Shown here: in pieces, positions 44,312 through 53,442 of the stretch
Position numbering within the stretch: position 1 is the first letter of the stretch
Layout of the letters: each line of letters begins with the position of its first letter
NCBI RefSeq assembly: GCF_005502275.1
Contig: NZ_SWLZ01000028.1
Coordinates: 1-58,260, forward strand
DNA length: 58,260 bases
Source of the DNA: Robertmurraya siralis
Lineage (GTDB): Bacteria > Bacillota > Bacilli > Bacillales > Cytobacillaceae
Reading direction: 5' to 3'
The notes under the pieces: model-generated
What the model was told of the DNA's origin: nothing
Databases searched by the model: none
What the model saw: the letters and a program-made list of their open reading frames with translations, nothing else
Program-made: the position numbers and the translations under genes

Positions 44312-45013
44312 TTAAATTTCTCCAAGCTTATATCCAATGCCCCAAATCGTTTTAATGTACTTCGGATTTGAAGGGTCATCTTCAATCTTTTCCCGCAGCC
44401 GCCTCATATGTACATTAATGACATTCTCATCCTTATAATAGTCATCATTCCAGACAGATTGATAGATTTGCTCTTTAGTAAAAACGCGATTTGGTGAACT
44501 GATAAACATTTTTAATATCAGAAACTCCTTCGCTGTCAACTTAATTTCCCGACTTTCTTTTTTTACTGAAAAATTTTCTAAGTCTACCGTTAGCTCACCG
44601 ATGTTCATAATAGCTGTCACATCTTTCTCAACAGCTTTGGAGTAGTTATTGGCACGGCGTATAGCAGCCTTTACTCTTGCTGTCAATTCAATCATCGAAA
44701 AAGGCTTCGCAATATAGTCATCAGCACCTAACCCAAGACCTATTGCTTTATCCACCTCACTATCTTTTGCCGACATAATTAAAACAGGAATCACACTTTG
44801 CTCCCTTACGAACTGTAAATAATCCATTCCATTCATTTTGGGCAGCATGAGATCTAGCAAAATTAAATCAAAGCCTTCAGCAGAAAAGTATTGAAGAGCA
44901 GACTCACCATCAAACGCTTGAACGACCTTGAATCCTTCCTTCCCCAATTGCGTCTTTACCATCTCACTAATTTCTAAATCATCTTCCACCAGCAATATTG
45001 AATGTGGCATCAT
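44312..45013 (-). CDS. OmpR-family response regulator
   Basis: 233 residues. Receiver with EDD at 10-12, phosphoacceptor D54 (LILLDLMLPKMNG), conserved K in KPFSM, then an OmpR winged helix (about 130-230, ending IKTIWGIGYKL). First gene of a regulator-kinase-ATPase-permease cluster, a module that usually answers to peptide antibiotics or cell-envelope stress. Confidence 0.92.
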   Translation of the reverse strand: MMPHSILLVEDDLEISEMVKTQLGKEGFKVVQAFDGESALQYFSAEGFDLILLDLMLPKMNGMDYLQFVREQSVIPVLIMSAKDSEVDKAIGLGLGADDYIAKPFSMIELTARVKAAIRRANNYSKAVEKDVTAIMNIGELTVDLENFSVKKESREIKLTAKEFLILKMFISSPNRVFTKEQIYQSVWNDDYYKDENVINVHMRRLREKIEDDPSNPKYIKTIWGIGYKLGEI

Positions 45014-45777
45014 CGATCTCCCCTATCAAAAACCTTAATAAGATTATCATTTCATACTTTTTACTATTTTTGCAATTTTATTTGATGTTGGGTTACTGCC
45101 TGTTTACCAATTTATACACTATAGGCACCTTTTCATGTCGCACAATCAAGCGCTAAATCTTCCCAACTCTATGCAAACCTCCCGCAATCCAATCTGATTG
45201 CAGCTTGTTAACCGCTTCTTTTTTTCACACAGTGATGAGCCATCCCGTTTAATGCTGCACCCACCCATTGCAAATTCACGGACACTGAACCAAATATTGC
45301 GTGCTGCATATCGCTATGGCGCAAAATTCCTTTCCGATGAAAATCAATGTTTTTTATTAGCCCCTGCAATGTTAGCAGAACCGCCGAACTTATGGATCAC
45401 TTAAATCATCTAAACAGCTTCACAAGTTTTCCTGCACATCAAAAAGAGAAGCTTTCCACAATTTTTCTCAACTCATGAAAAGCTTCCTTTTAAATCCTTA
45501 ATATTAATGTTTTAGACAAAACCCTTATATATTTGAATTGTAATGCTTTTAGAAGGACTCGATAAATAAGACACTATCAAATGCTGTAAAAATATCTCTT
45601 CCACCAAAAACATTAGTGCTCTTGATGAAAGAAATTAAGTTCTTTTATTTTATCGATTTATCCACCGTAGTAATCTCTCAACATTCCTTTTACTTACTTT
45701 CCCACCTGTAAAGCGGTCAATTTGCCTAAATGGCATGTTAATAACAATTCAATAAATTTAGCAAATGTTGTTGTGAA
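45014..45777. other. Intergenic stretch with a terminator-like hairpin and an unexplained open frame
   Basis: About 760 bases between divergent genes. A plus-strand open frame at 45198-45404 starts at TTG without a ribosome site; it reads protein-like near HPPIANSRTLNQILRAAYRY but I cannot identify it. A hairpin around 45450-45490 (GAAGCTTT---AAAAGCTTC, T-rich after it) may be a terminator. It lacks the loops of EutV targets. Confidence 0.4.
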
Positions 45778-45822
45778 AATCTGGATATTATAATATAATG
45801 GTACCAATAAAACCTAATTGGT
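45778..45822 (+). promoter_or_regulatory. TetR gene promoter with inverted-repeat operator
   Basis: TATAAT near 45794-45799 lies 17 bases after TTGTGA. Immediately downstream, ACCAAT (45803-45808) and ATTGGT (45817-45822) form an inverted repeat with an 8-base centre, well placed for autorepression by the TetR protein. Confidence 0.6.
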
Positions 45823-45851
45823 TTCTTTGGTTTCAACAGGAGGGATTTTCA

Positions 45852-46418
45852 TTGCGTAATAGGATTATTAATGAAACGATTAGTTTAATTCAAGAAAAAG
45901 GGTTCAGTTTTACTGTGAGTGAGTTGGCAGCAAATTTAGGAACAAGTAAACGAACAATTTATCAACATTTCTCTTCAAAGGATCAAATTGTTGAGGAGGT
46001 TATTGAAACATTTATTCATCGCATAAAGCAAAATGAACAAGAGATTGCATTGAATGAGAATTTAAATGTGTTAGCTAAACTAAAACTTATCCTTTGTAGT
46101 ACCCCTGAAGAGTTCGAGTTTATGAACATTCGCTTATTGTCTGATTTAAAAAAGAACCATTTTCAACAATGGGAAAAATTAGACCATTTCTTAAGAGAGG
46201 AATGGTCAACTGTTCTTACTTTAATGAAACAAGGTATTGAACAAGGATTCATCCGAAATATAAATCTAAATATCTTTATTGAGTTATATTTAGGTGCAAT
46301 TAATCAAATTTATAAATCTCCGATGGCTTTGCAAGACACATTAACTATTAAAGAAAAATTAGAAGCGGTTATGGATATATTGTTGCATGGCATTTCAAAA
46401 TCAGAGGATGACAACTAA
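45852..46418 (+). CDS. TetR-family transcriptional regulator
   Basis: 188 residues. N-terminal helix-turn-helix FTVSELAANLGTSKRTIYQHFSSKDQIVEEVI and a helical ligand domain. I use TTG at 45852, seven bases behind AGGAGGG; an ATG at 45798 lies inside the promoter. It precedes a YvaD-like membrane protein; in B. subtilis a TetR protein (YvaF) is encoded near yvaD, so the pair may be the counterpart. Confidence 0.88.
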   Translation: MRNRIINETISLIQEKGFSFTVSELAANLGTSKRTIYQHFSSKDQIVEEVIETFIHRIKQNEQEIALNENLNVLAKLKLILCSTPEEFEFMNIRLLSDLKKNHFQQWEKLDHFLREEWSTVLTLMKQGIEQGFIRNINLNIFIELYLGAINQIYKSPMALQDTLTIKEKLEAVMDILLHGISKSEDDN

Positions 46419-46560
46419 CATGCTAAAGGCATACCGACGATGAAAATTATTCAAGCACTGTCTGTCGCCTTGCCATTACATCTCTTACCTGTAGAATAAA
46501 CATTTGTTTTCAATAAGTGCTTTTTATTCATATTTCAAAAATAAGGGAGAATTTTTATTC

Positions 46561-46986
46561 ATGAAATTTTTAAAACCATTTTTCCTCGTTACAGATATCG
46601 GCTTTATCATTTATTGGATTGTTACATATTTCAGTCTTATTCCTAAAGATTGGGCATTTAAGGATTATGATAATCCTATTATTATCGCTTGGAACTGGTC
46701 GTTTTTTCCATTAGATATTTTCATTTCAGCAACAGGACTTTATAGCTTGTACTTATATAAGAAAAGCAGCACAAAATGGAGAGCGTATGCCTTAATTTCA
46801 TTAGTGTTAACCTTTTGCTCAGGTTTACAGGCTATTGCTTTTTGGGGATTCAGTTTAGATTTCGATATAAGTTGGTGGGCAATGAATTTGTATTTAATGA
46901 TCTATCCATTGTTTTTTATTCCATTTTTTATTAATCATGACACATCAGGCTTTGAAGAGTTGCCTCGTAAAGTAAATACAGTGTGA
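46561..46986 (+). CDS. YvaD-like (DUF5360) membrane protein
   Basis: 141 residues with four membrane segments (about 5-25, 42-62, 74-95, 107-128). KPFFLVTDIGFIIYWIVTYF and IIIAWNWSFFPLDIFIS match what I remember of YvaD/DUF5360 proteins. ATG at 46561 is behind AAGGGAGAA; a longer frame from 46504 is less likely. Function unknown. It follows the TetR gene by about 140 bases and is probably controlled by it. Confidence 0.7.
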   Translation: MKFLKPFFLVTDIGFIIYWIVTYFSLIPKDWAFKDYDNPIIIAWNWSFFPLDIFISATGLYSLYLYKKSSTKWRAYALISLVLTFCSGLQAIAFWGFSLDFDISWWAMNLYLMIYPLFFIPFFINHDTSGFEELPRKVNTV

Positions 46987-47369
46987 TGGTTGATGAAATT
47001 GTAACATCAATTAACTGAAAGAGTTCTAGGGGGACAATAATACTCAATGGTTAAAGTAACTAAGTCATAGTCAATACACCCCAACATGCTTCAAAAGTTT
47101 GGTGAATCAACGTTTTGGACGTTGTTGATTGTAATAACTTTAACGATGATTTACCGTTTTTACAGGATTGAACTAGTCAGTTCTTTTAAAGTCCTTCAAT
47201 TAATCCCATAATGGCTAATCCGGTTAAGGATTTACTTATCGATCCAATCGTAAAGGGAGTTTCAGTTGTTACTATTTCTTTTTATTCCCCTGTTAACTCT
47301 AAGACTATTTTTCGAACAATCCCTCTGTTTTTATATTAGCAACTTACTCTTCCTAACAACAGCTTAAAA
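46987..47369. other. Intergenic stretch
   Basis: About 380 bases with no supported gene. Short protein-like frames are interrupted; no repeat or RNA recognised. Confidence 0.4.
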
Positions 47370-47412
47370 ACACCTTGATAAATCATAATTCGATTAATTA
47401 AGGTGTTTTTAG
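47370..47412 (-). terminator. Terminator
   Basis: AAAACACCTT and AAGGTGTTTTT arms just past the stop of the exported protein gene at 47425. Confidence 0.75.
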
Positions 47413-47424
47413 TAACTTTAAGTA

Positions 47425-48159
47425 TTAATAATGTACGAAATAATAATACCCATCTGCTTCACCCGAGGCTGTTTTTTTAACTGAGTATCCAATACCAGTT
47501 TTAGAGATTCCAAGATATCCATCCCAATTAGAATATTTCTTTAGAGTTCCTCTTACTCTCTTATAATAAGGTTTAAAACCGATATATCCTCTATCACCTT
47601 TTACAAGGGAAAAAGAATAAACACTAGAATCAGAAGCACTATTAGTCCAAGTAAATCCTGCGTTTGCTTTAATTGCACTAATTTCTAATGGTGCAGAAAC
47701 GTTATAGGATGCGCTAACTGTTACAGAAACATTCTTATCAATTCTACAAGTAGGTGTCGTACATCCTATGTCTGCTGTTACCTTTATGGTTGATCCAACA
47801 TATGTGGGCATTGTTTCAAATCGTTCAAAAATCCAATATTCTCTGTAGTCAGCCATAATCCTGATATCTGAGTCAGTATTAAATTCGTTATAAAGCTTTT
47901 CAGTCTCATCAATAGCTTTCACATCTTTAGTTTCAACTTCATATTCCTCGATTGACACGGGAACTAGTTTCCCATCAACCTTTTTAAGTGGAGTTACATA
48001 TTTACCTAACTCCGAATCATAAATTGCATTGTCTTTGCTGATAACTTGAGTATTATCTTTTATTTTTTCGATTTCATTTGCAGATGCTGAACTAACAAAA
48101 AGAGAAAATAGAAGACAAGCACTCAAAAAAACTACCACAAATTTAGACTTCTTTACCAA
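47425..48159 (-). CDS. Secreted protein of unknown function
   Basis: 244 residues. Signal peptide (KFVVVFLSACLLFSLFVSS, cleavage after ASA). The mature part has a lysine/acid-rich region (about 30-100), then a beta-rich domain with alternating Ser/Thr (VTVSASYNVSAPLEISAIKA, GFTWTNSASDSSVYSF), one cysteine pair (CTTPTC) and a C-terminal aromatic stretch. The long alternating strands resemble aerolysin-type beta-hairpin proteins, but I cannot assign a family. AGGAAGAAATTTGG-type ribosome site. Encoded next to a small lipoprotein on the same strand. Confidence 0.6.
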   Translation of the reverse strand: MVKKSKFVVVFLSACLLFSLFVSSASANEIEKIKDNTQVISKDNAIYDSELGKYVTPLKKVDGKLVPVSIEEYEVETKDVKAIDETEKLYNEFNTDSDIRIMADYREYWIFERFETMPTYVGSTIKVTADIGCTTPTCRIDKNVSVTVSASYNVSAPLEISAIKANAGFTWTNSASDSSVYSFSLVKGDRGYIGFKPYYKRVRGTLKKYSNWDGYLGISKTGIGYSVKKTASGEADGYYYFVHY

Positions 48160-48321
48160 ATTTCTTCCTCCTTCACTATAATATATCCAAATTTTACAAC
48201 AATTAACAAAAATAGTAAAGCAAATTATCTAATTTTGTCAAAAATTAGATAATTATGTCATGGGATTAATCTCTTTATTTATTCTTTTTAGAATAATCAG
48301 AAATAAAAAATGATACTTTAG

Positions 48322-48774
48322 TCACTGTAGAGATTCAACATGATAATATATTCCAGTTTTTTGGTCTATTATTGGAGAAATACCTTCAGGTATATCTTTC
48401 GAATCCGCCATGCCTACATAAATTTTGTATTGATTTCCAGTTTTCGTATTTAAGATCCAATTTACATCAAAATTATGATTATTACCTTGAATTACTACAT
48501 CTTGCTCTGAGTCGTACCAAGAGTATTTATCGTTCTTTTTATAAATGCTTGAAACTCCAACACCTAATCCATCCTCTAAATTTTTTTTATAAAACACAAA
48601 GATTTCACCATTCTCTAAAATTTCCCCCAATATATCTTCTTTTTTTAGTCCCTCTGCCTTTATACCTTGCCTTATCGCCTCTTCTTTATCGGTAAAAAAT
48701 TCAAGGGTGCTACTACCAAATGCAGAACAACTTACCAGAAACATGACGGTAATAATTACAAACATTTTTTTCAT
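48322..48774 (-). CDS. Small lipoprotein of unknown function
   Basis: 150 residues. Lipoprotein signal MKKMFVIITVMFLVSCS with the lipobox Cys near residue 16, then an alpha/beta domain (KEEAIRQGIKAEGLKKEDIL, KYSWYDSEQDVVIQ, YKIYVGMADSKDIPEGI). I chose ATG at 48774 behind GGGGGAAGAA. Family not recognised. Located upstream of the secreted protein on the same strand, 160 bases apart, with separate promoters likely. Confidence 0.6.
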   Translation of the reverse strand: MKKMFVIITVMFLVSCSAFGSSTLEFFTDKEEAIRQGIKAEGLKKEDILGEILENGEIFVFYKKNLEDGLGVGVSSIYKKNDKYSWYDSEQDVVIQGNNHNFDVNWILNTKTGNQYKIYVGMADSKDIPEGISPIIDQKTGIYYHVESLQ

Positions 48775-48789
48775 CCATTCTTCCCCCAA

Positions 48790-49072
48790 TAAATAAAAGA
48801 TATAAATATATTACATCAGTTTACAATTTCTAACAATCGTAATTAATGCTTAATAATTTAAAGTTGGACACAGATACTAGCATATACTTCCATCCTCTTA
48901 ATTGAGGGGTTATTTTTTTTACAAAAAGTCACTAGTGTTGCATTAATTTAATTTCTCTATTAAAAATACTTAAAATGTTCAATAATTTCATTTTGTGCAA
49001 AGAAAAAATCCTTTATATATAGATAGGTCAGGTGGTAATCCCGTCTAAATCCAATAATAAAGGAGCATACAG
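48790..49072. other. Intergenic stretch upstream of a transposase remnant
   Basis: A/T-rich DNA; its right half (about 48960-49070) looks like the untranslated start of an IS4-type insertion sequence. No gene. Confidence 0.4.
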
Positions 49073-49234
49073 ATGGATAATATTACACGAAAAACTTCAT
49101 TTGGATAATGGTTTTCACCAATAAATATGAAATTATTTGATGAACAGGTGAAAACAAAGAAATTAAATTACTATAAGAAAAAGTTAGCGACAGAATCATT
49201 TCTAAATAGACCGATGAAGAAAATATTGTGGTGA
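49073..49234 (+). pseudogene. Decayed N-terminus of an IS4-family transposase
   Basis: Behind AAAGGAG the frame reads MDNITRKTSFG, then TAA (49106-49108), then continues in the same frame WFSPINMKLFDEQVKTKKLN and KLATESFLNRP to TGA at 49232. This matches, from memory, the first 50 or so residues of Bacillales IS4-type transposases (N-terminus NTRKTSFGQWFSPINL), with a Gln codon changed to a stop. The rest of the gene is missing. Confidence 0.65.
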
Positions 49235-49600
49235 CAATTTATGAGCAATATAACTTTTAATGCTGGGAGCCAAGATAGGTTATGATTAATGTAAAGAATC
49301 CGATAACAAATAGTATTCCTTTCCTATCTTTTATTTTTCGGAGCTGTTTATTTTCAGAATAGCAAATCACTAAAATATGCACTTCCAAATAGTCCTAGAC
49401 ATAAAAAAAGCGGAAGGTCCACTAGAAATGAATGATCGCACTTCTAAACCGTCTGCTTTTTATATTTCAACAAGTATTAAGTTAAATATTCCAAAGACAC
49501 ACCCTAAAAAAGCATAAAACACGTTTAAATTATAGTCAGCAAGTTCAAATCACGCACTGCCTTCACAGTGTCCAAAATGCATGCCGCAAAACATCGTTTT
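49235..49600. other. Intergenic stretch after the transposase remnant
   Basis: No gene; a few fragments could be further decayed insertion-sequence DNA. A short A-rich hairpin near 49400-49465 (AAAAAAGCGGAAGGT, CGTCTGCTTTTTA) may be a terminator. Confidence 0.4.
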
Positions 49601-49708
49601 TCATTCTTCCTTTCGGATAACCCCATCCTTTTGTACCCACCAGAACGACACCGCTATCCCTGTTCCAATCACTAAAAACGGTGCGACAAAGACTAAAAAT
49701 GCATCCAT
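49601..49708 (-). CDS. cydS: Cytochrome bd oxidase small subunit CydS
   Basis: 35-residue single-span membrane protein: MDAFLVFVAPFLVIGTGIAV, then SFWWVQKDG and a basic C-terminus. Small CydS/CydX subunits of this size and pattern accompany CydB in Bacillaceae. ATG at 49708 follows GAGGGGG and begins 12 bases after the cydB stop. It stabilises the bd oxidase in characterised examples. Confidence 0.75.
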   Translation of the reverse strand: MDAFLVFVAPFLVIGTGIAVSFWWVQKDGVIRKEE

Positions 49709-49720
49709 CCTATAACCCCC

Positions 49721-50752
49721 TCAATGCTTATGCTCTGAGTTTCCTCTAACATAATCCTTATTAAATAAAAATAGCTTCAATAATAAATACAGGGAAGGGA
49801 TGAGTAAGGCTAGACCTGCAATAAATGCAATAATAAGAGCCAAAGCCATAGCCTCATTCGTAAAGCTATCATATATCGTTAGATGTGGGTAAAGTAAGTA
49901 TGGGTAATGAGATATCCCATAACCATAAAACGCAAATGCAAATTGGCCAATCAGCAAGCTAAAGGCTATACCATAATTTTTCCGTCTCCAGAGCAGCCAT
50001 ACTGTTCCTATGAATAATAAAGCTGAAATTAAAAACATCCACCAAAACGATAAAATCTCCTCATAATGATCCGCATTATGAAATCTTAACTCGTAAATAA
50101 TTCCTCCTGCTGTAATGATGGTAGGCAATGCCCAAATTAATGCATAACGGCGGAGCAATTCAGTCGCAGGTGTATCATTTGCTTTATCTGCATACCAGGT
50201 TAAAAACACAGCAGAAATATACAATACAGCTGATAGGCTCAACACAACAATACTCCATGTAAGCGGACTCATAAATAAGGCCATATAATCAAGAACCGGG
50301 TTCCCATTTTCAATAAAAATGAAGCCGCCCTCTGAAATTGTTAAGACAATCGAAAGTGCTGCTGGTAATAATAAACCTGACAAACCATACATGAAAGCAT
50401 ATCCCTTATGTGAACGTGCTCCATATGTCTCAAACGCATAATACGAACCGCGTATCCCCAATAAGATAACAGCAATACTAACAGGTACCAATAAAGTCGT
50501 TCCATAATAGTAGGCGGTTTTTGGAAAAAAACCGACAATTCCAACAAAGAAAAAAACTAAAAATACGTTGGTTACCTCCCAAACAGGGGATAAATATCTC
50601 TGAATAATTTTCGTAAGAATATGTTGCTTATTGGTAAAGATTCCATATGCATTAAAGAAACCAGCGCCAAAATCAATGGAGGCTACAATAATATAGCCGA
50701 ATAGAAATGTCCAGAGAACAATAATCCCAATAATTTCTAGGTTCAGATTCAT
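49721..50752 (-). CDS. cydB: Cytochrome bd ubiquinol/menaquinol oxidase subunit II
   Basis: 343 residues with eight or nine membrane segments. The conserved N-terminus (WTFLFGYIIVASIDFGAGFFNAYG) and PVWEVTNVFLVFFFVGIVGFFP are CydB features. It overlaps the cydA stop by four bases. Partner of CydA in quinol oxidation with reduction of oxygen to water at low oxygen levels. Confidence 0.93.
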   Translation of the reverse strand: MNLNLEIIGIIVLWTFLFGYIIVASIDFGAGFFNAYGIFTNKQHILTKIIQRYLSPVWEVTNVFLVFFFVGIVGFFPKTAYYYGTTLLVPVSIAVILLGIRGSYYAFETYGARSHKGYAFMYGLSGLLLPAALSIVLTISEGGFIFIENGNPVLDYMALFMSPLTWSIVVLSLSAVLYISAVFLTWYADKANDTPATELLRRYALIWALPTIITAGGIIYELRFHNADHYEEILSFWWMFLISALLFIGTVWLLWRRKNYGIAFSLLIGQFAFAFYGYGISHYPYLLYPHLTIYDSFTNEAMALALIIAFIAGLALLIPSLYLLLKLFLFNKDYVRGNSEHKH

Positions 50753-52089
50753 CTATGCACTTCCCCTTTTCTATCCATCAATTCTCTTTCCACTGGATTC
50801 ATCCGAAACATTCTAACCAAAACAACTACTGAGCCCACACCTAGAATTAAGTAGAGACCACAGAATAAAAGCAACATAAGATTTACATGATTACTCGTAG
50901 TAGCTCCTTCTGCTGTACGCATGATTCCGCGGAGAATCCACGGTTGTCTCCCTACTTCTGCTAACCACCAACCCGCTTCGATAGCTATAATTGCTAGTGG
51001 TCCGCCCAAAACGATTAACCACCGGTACGGCTTTGACTCAACAATAGACCACCCTTTAGCTTTGCCAATAAGGAATAACAGGGACACCCCTATCATCATC
51101 ATCCCTATTACAACCATAATATTGAAGAGATAATGGATATACAATGGAGGTATATCTTCCTCAGCAAACTGATCCAAACCTATCACTTCTGCTGTCGGTG
51201 ATCCATGAGCTAGAATACTCAATGCATACGGAATTTTTATTGCATACTTAATTTCTTCATCTTCATTCATAAATCCGAGTAGAATCAGTTCAGCACTTTC
51301 ACTCGTTTCAAAATGCCATTCTGCCGCTGCAAGCTTTTCAGGTTGATATTCTGCCAAATATTTTCCAGACAAATCCCCAACAATTAAAGAAGTCAGAGAA
51401 AAGATTAATCCAATCTTCATGGTTAAAAGGAGTGCCTTTTTGTGATAAATATGGTTCGAACCTCTTAGCAAACGAAATGCCGCAATAGAAGCAAGTACAA
51501 AGGCTGAAGTCATAAAGGCTGTACCCACGACATGGGATACTTTAGTAGGCATCGCTGGATTAAACATCGCCATGATTGGATTGACATTTGCCAGCTCTCC
51601 ATTTATTAAATCAAATCCTTGCGGGGCATTCATAAATGCATTTACAATAGTAATAAATACGGCAGAAAAGGATGCTCCGATTGCAACAGGAATTAATAGT
51701 AATAAATGCTTTCGTTGATTTTCAAACCGATCCCAAGTATACAAATATATGCCTAGAAAAATCGCTTCAAAAAAGAACGCAAACGTCTCCATAAATAATG
51801 GTAGAGCGATTACATTTCCCGCCAACTCCATGAAATTCGGCCATAATAAAGAAAGCTGTAATCCAATTGCTGTACCTGTAACCACCCCCACAGCAACCGT
51901 TATAATAAACCCTCTTGTCCACCTTCGAGCAAGCAATATATAATGTTCGTCATTTTTCTTTATACCTACCCAGTGGGCAATCATGATCATTAGAGGTACG
52001 CCTACCCCTAAGGTTGCATATATAATATGAAATGATAATGTAGTTTCTGTCAGGATCCTACTGTAGTAAACTGCCTCCTCATTAATCAA
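50749..52089 (-). CDS. cydA: Cytochrome bd oxidase subunit I
   Basis: 446 residues, about nine membrane segments. Haem-ligand region LSFHIIYATLGVGVPLM near the start, ETFAFFFEAIFLGIYLYTWDRF, and GRQPWILRGIMRT. The loop carrying the quinol site (about residues 225-290, KYLAEYQPEKLAAAEWHFET) is short, the Q-loop form of Bacillus. TTG start, seven bases behind AAAGGAGGG. The family also includes YthA-type oxidases; I cannot separate these here. Confidence 0.93.
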   Translation of the reverse strand: MINEEAVYYSRILTETTLSFHIIYATLGVGVPLMIMIAHWVGIKKNDEHYILLARRWTRGFIITVAVGVVTGTAIGLQLSLLWPNFMELAGNVIALPLFMETFAFFFEAIFLGIYLYTWDRFENQRKHLLLLIPVAIGASFSAVFITIVNAFMNAPQGFDLINGELANVNPIMAMFNPAMPTKVSHVVGTAFMTSAFVLASIAAFRLLRGSNHIYHKKALLLTMKIGLIFSLTSLIVGDLSGKYLAEYQPEKLAAAEWHFETSESAELILLGFMNEDEEIKYAIKIPYALSILAHGSPTAEVIGLDQFAEEDIPPLYIHYLFNIMVVIGMMMIGVSLLFLIGKAKGWSIVESKPYRWLIVLGGPLAIIAIEAGWWLAEVGRQPWILRGIMRTAEGATTSNHVNLMLLLFCGLYLILGVGSVVVLVRMFRMNPVERELMDRKGEVHR

Positions 52090-52102
52090 TCCATTCCCTC
52101 CT

Positions 52103-52249
52103 TTATCCGCCTACAACTCTGCCAATAATAGATAAAAGCATAATTGCCGCCACAATAAAGGTTAGCCATACTAGTTTCCTTTCATGTCTTTGATACATGG
52201 CATTGCTTTTTCTAGGTTGTGTGTTTTTTTTCATTTGCTTCATCGTCAT
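52103..52249 (-). CDS. Small single-span membrane protein upstream of cydA
   Basis: 48 residues: a basic N-terminus (MTMKQMKKNTQPRKSNAMYQ) and one membrane span (WLTFIVAAIMLLSIIGRVVGG). Stop is 13 bases before the cydA start. Possibly an assembly or accessory subunit of the bd oxidase; a counterpart to the small YthC-type proteins is only a guess. The ribosome site is weak, an alternative ATG lies at 52243. Confidence 0.55.
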   Translation of the reverse strand: MTMKQMKKNTQPRKSNAMYQRHERKLVWLTFIVAAIMLLSIIGRVVGG

Positions 52250-52319
52250 TCATCCTAACCTTCTATTGTTATAACGATATTATTATGTGCGAATTTCCAT
52301 ATTTTACCCTTCAATAATA

Positions 52320-52366
52320 AAAAAACACGGATTACTCCTGTTTAAGAGCAATCCGTGTTTTTTCTA
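52320..52366. terminator. Bidirectional terminator
   Basis: AAAAAACACGGATTGCTCTT on the minus strand pairs with AGGAGTAATCCGTGTTTTTT (wobbles and one bulge). It separates the reductase gene from the cyd operon. The other DNA in 52250-52530 shows nothing further. Confidence 0.8.
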
Positions 52367-52530
52367 GAGGAATGAAATTTTCTATTACTAGTAGATTTGT
52401 CGATCATTAGATTAGAAAGCGAGATACAGCAAAGTAATGTAAGTTTCTTATGATATTTAATTAAGTGTACAGCAATCCGTCAATAGAAAACGGCCATATT
52501 CTCGTATTCTTAACTTAATCCTCCATTCCA

Positions 52531-53235
52531 TTAAAATGATAAAAACTCTGCCAATTGTTGCTCATGCTTATCGAGTATAATCTGCCCCGCTTTGATCCCC
52601 TTCTCACGCAGAACATCAATATTCTGTACGATAAATTCATTACTGCCAACAACATAGTAAAGTCCATCATTGTCTGCAGCAAGATTCTTCACTTCTTCAT
52701 AGTAGTCGTGACGATTATCGACAAACTGTGATGTAAACTTCTTATCAGGTGCTGATACAAAAACATCTGTAAATAAGAACTCTTTTGCTGAACGGATGTT
52801 TAAAGAATGAACACGACTCACGTTGTCTGCTCGTCTAAAATATTCAAGTACAATTGATCTGAAAGTGGCCAGACCTACACCAGATGACAATAAGTAAACA
52901 TTTTTCCCTTCTCTTTTCAGTGGTACATTTGAATGCGTTTTAAATATGGCAACTTCATCTCCGACTTTAAGATTCTTTAATATCGTTTTAAACTCAGAGC
53001 ATTGCTCTCTAATACGAGTTGTGATGCCAATCGCTTCTTCATAGGGTAAAGTGGAGATTGACATATGGCGAATCAAACTGCGGTTTGGTTTATCTCCAGC
53101 ATTAAACCCCTCCAGTGCAAAGTGGGTGTGAGAACCTTCTTCCCATGTAAAGTCTTGCGGACAGGCGAGCAGGTACGTTCGAACTTCCGGCGTTTCTTCA
53201 ATAATCTTATTTATTTTTGTCCAATATACTTTCAT
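52531..53235 (-). CDS. Flavin reductase / ferredoxin-NADP reductase-like oxidoreductase
   Basis: 234 residues. An FNR-like enzyme: FAD-binding barrel with HTHFALEGFN and RSLIRHMSISTLPYEEAI (the RxYS/T-type motif in modified form), then NAD-binding part YLLSSGVGLATFRSIV and YVVGSNEFIVQNIDVLREKG. I use ATG at 53235, behind GGAGGATATATA. It follows the siderophore importer on the same strand and probably reduces ferric iron released from the siderophore, as siderophore-interacting reductases do. Electron donor unknown. Confidence 0.72.
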   Translation of the reverse strand: MKVYWTKINKIIEETPEVRTYLLACPQDFTWEEGSHTHFALEGFNAGDKPNRSLIRHMSISTLPYEEAIGITTRIREQCSEFKTILKNLKVGDEVAIFKTHSNVPLKREGKNVYLLSSGVGLATFRSIVLEYFRRADNVSRVHSLNIRSAKEFLFTDVFVSAPDKKFTSQFVDNRHDYYEEVKNLAADNDGLYYVVGSNEFIVQNIDVLREKGIKAGQIILDKHEQQLAEFLSF

Positions 53236-53442
53236 TATATATCCTCCCTCCATGATAAATTGCCTTACCATCTAATATAGATATAAAAAATAAATGGATT
53301 GAAACTATAGCTCTTAAGAAAATGCACCTAATAGGAAATTGAATATTCCTTCTTCTAAACACCGCAAATAGAATGGCGGTTATAATTTGGGCTAATGATC
53401 TATTAGATTTCTTGACTATATGAAATTTTTAAAACGTAGTGA

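Noticed and set aside
45198-45404. 68-codon frame with faint similarity to a ComK-like stretch
   Set aside because: No ribosome site; the residue pattern that looked similar (NQ-FL---W) is too short and out of order.
45446-45492. Hairpin with GAAGCTTT, considered as a fifth EutV element
   Set aside because: No P1, and no loop with A1/G4 flanked by a matching stem; only a terminator-like shape.
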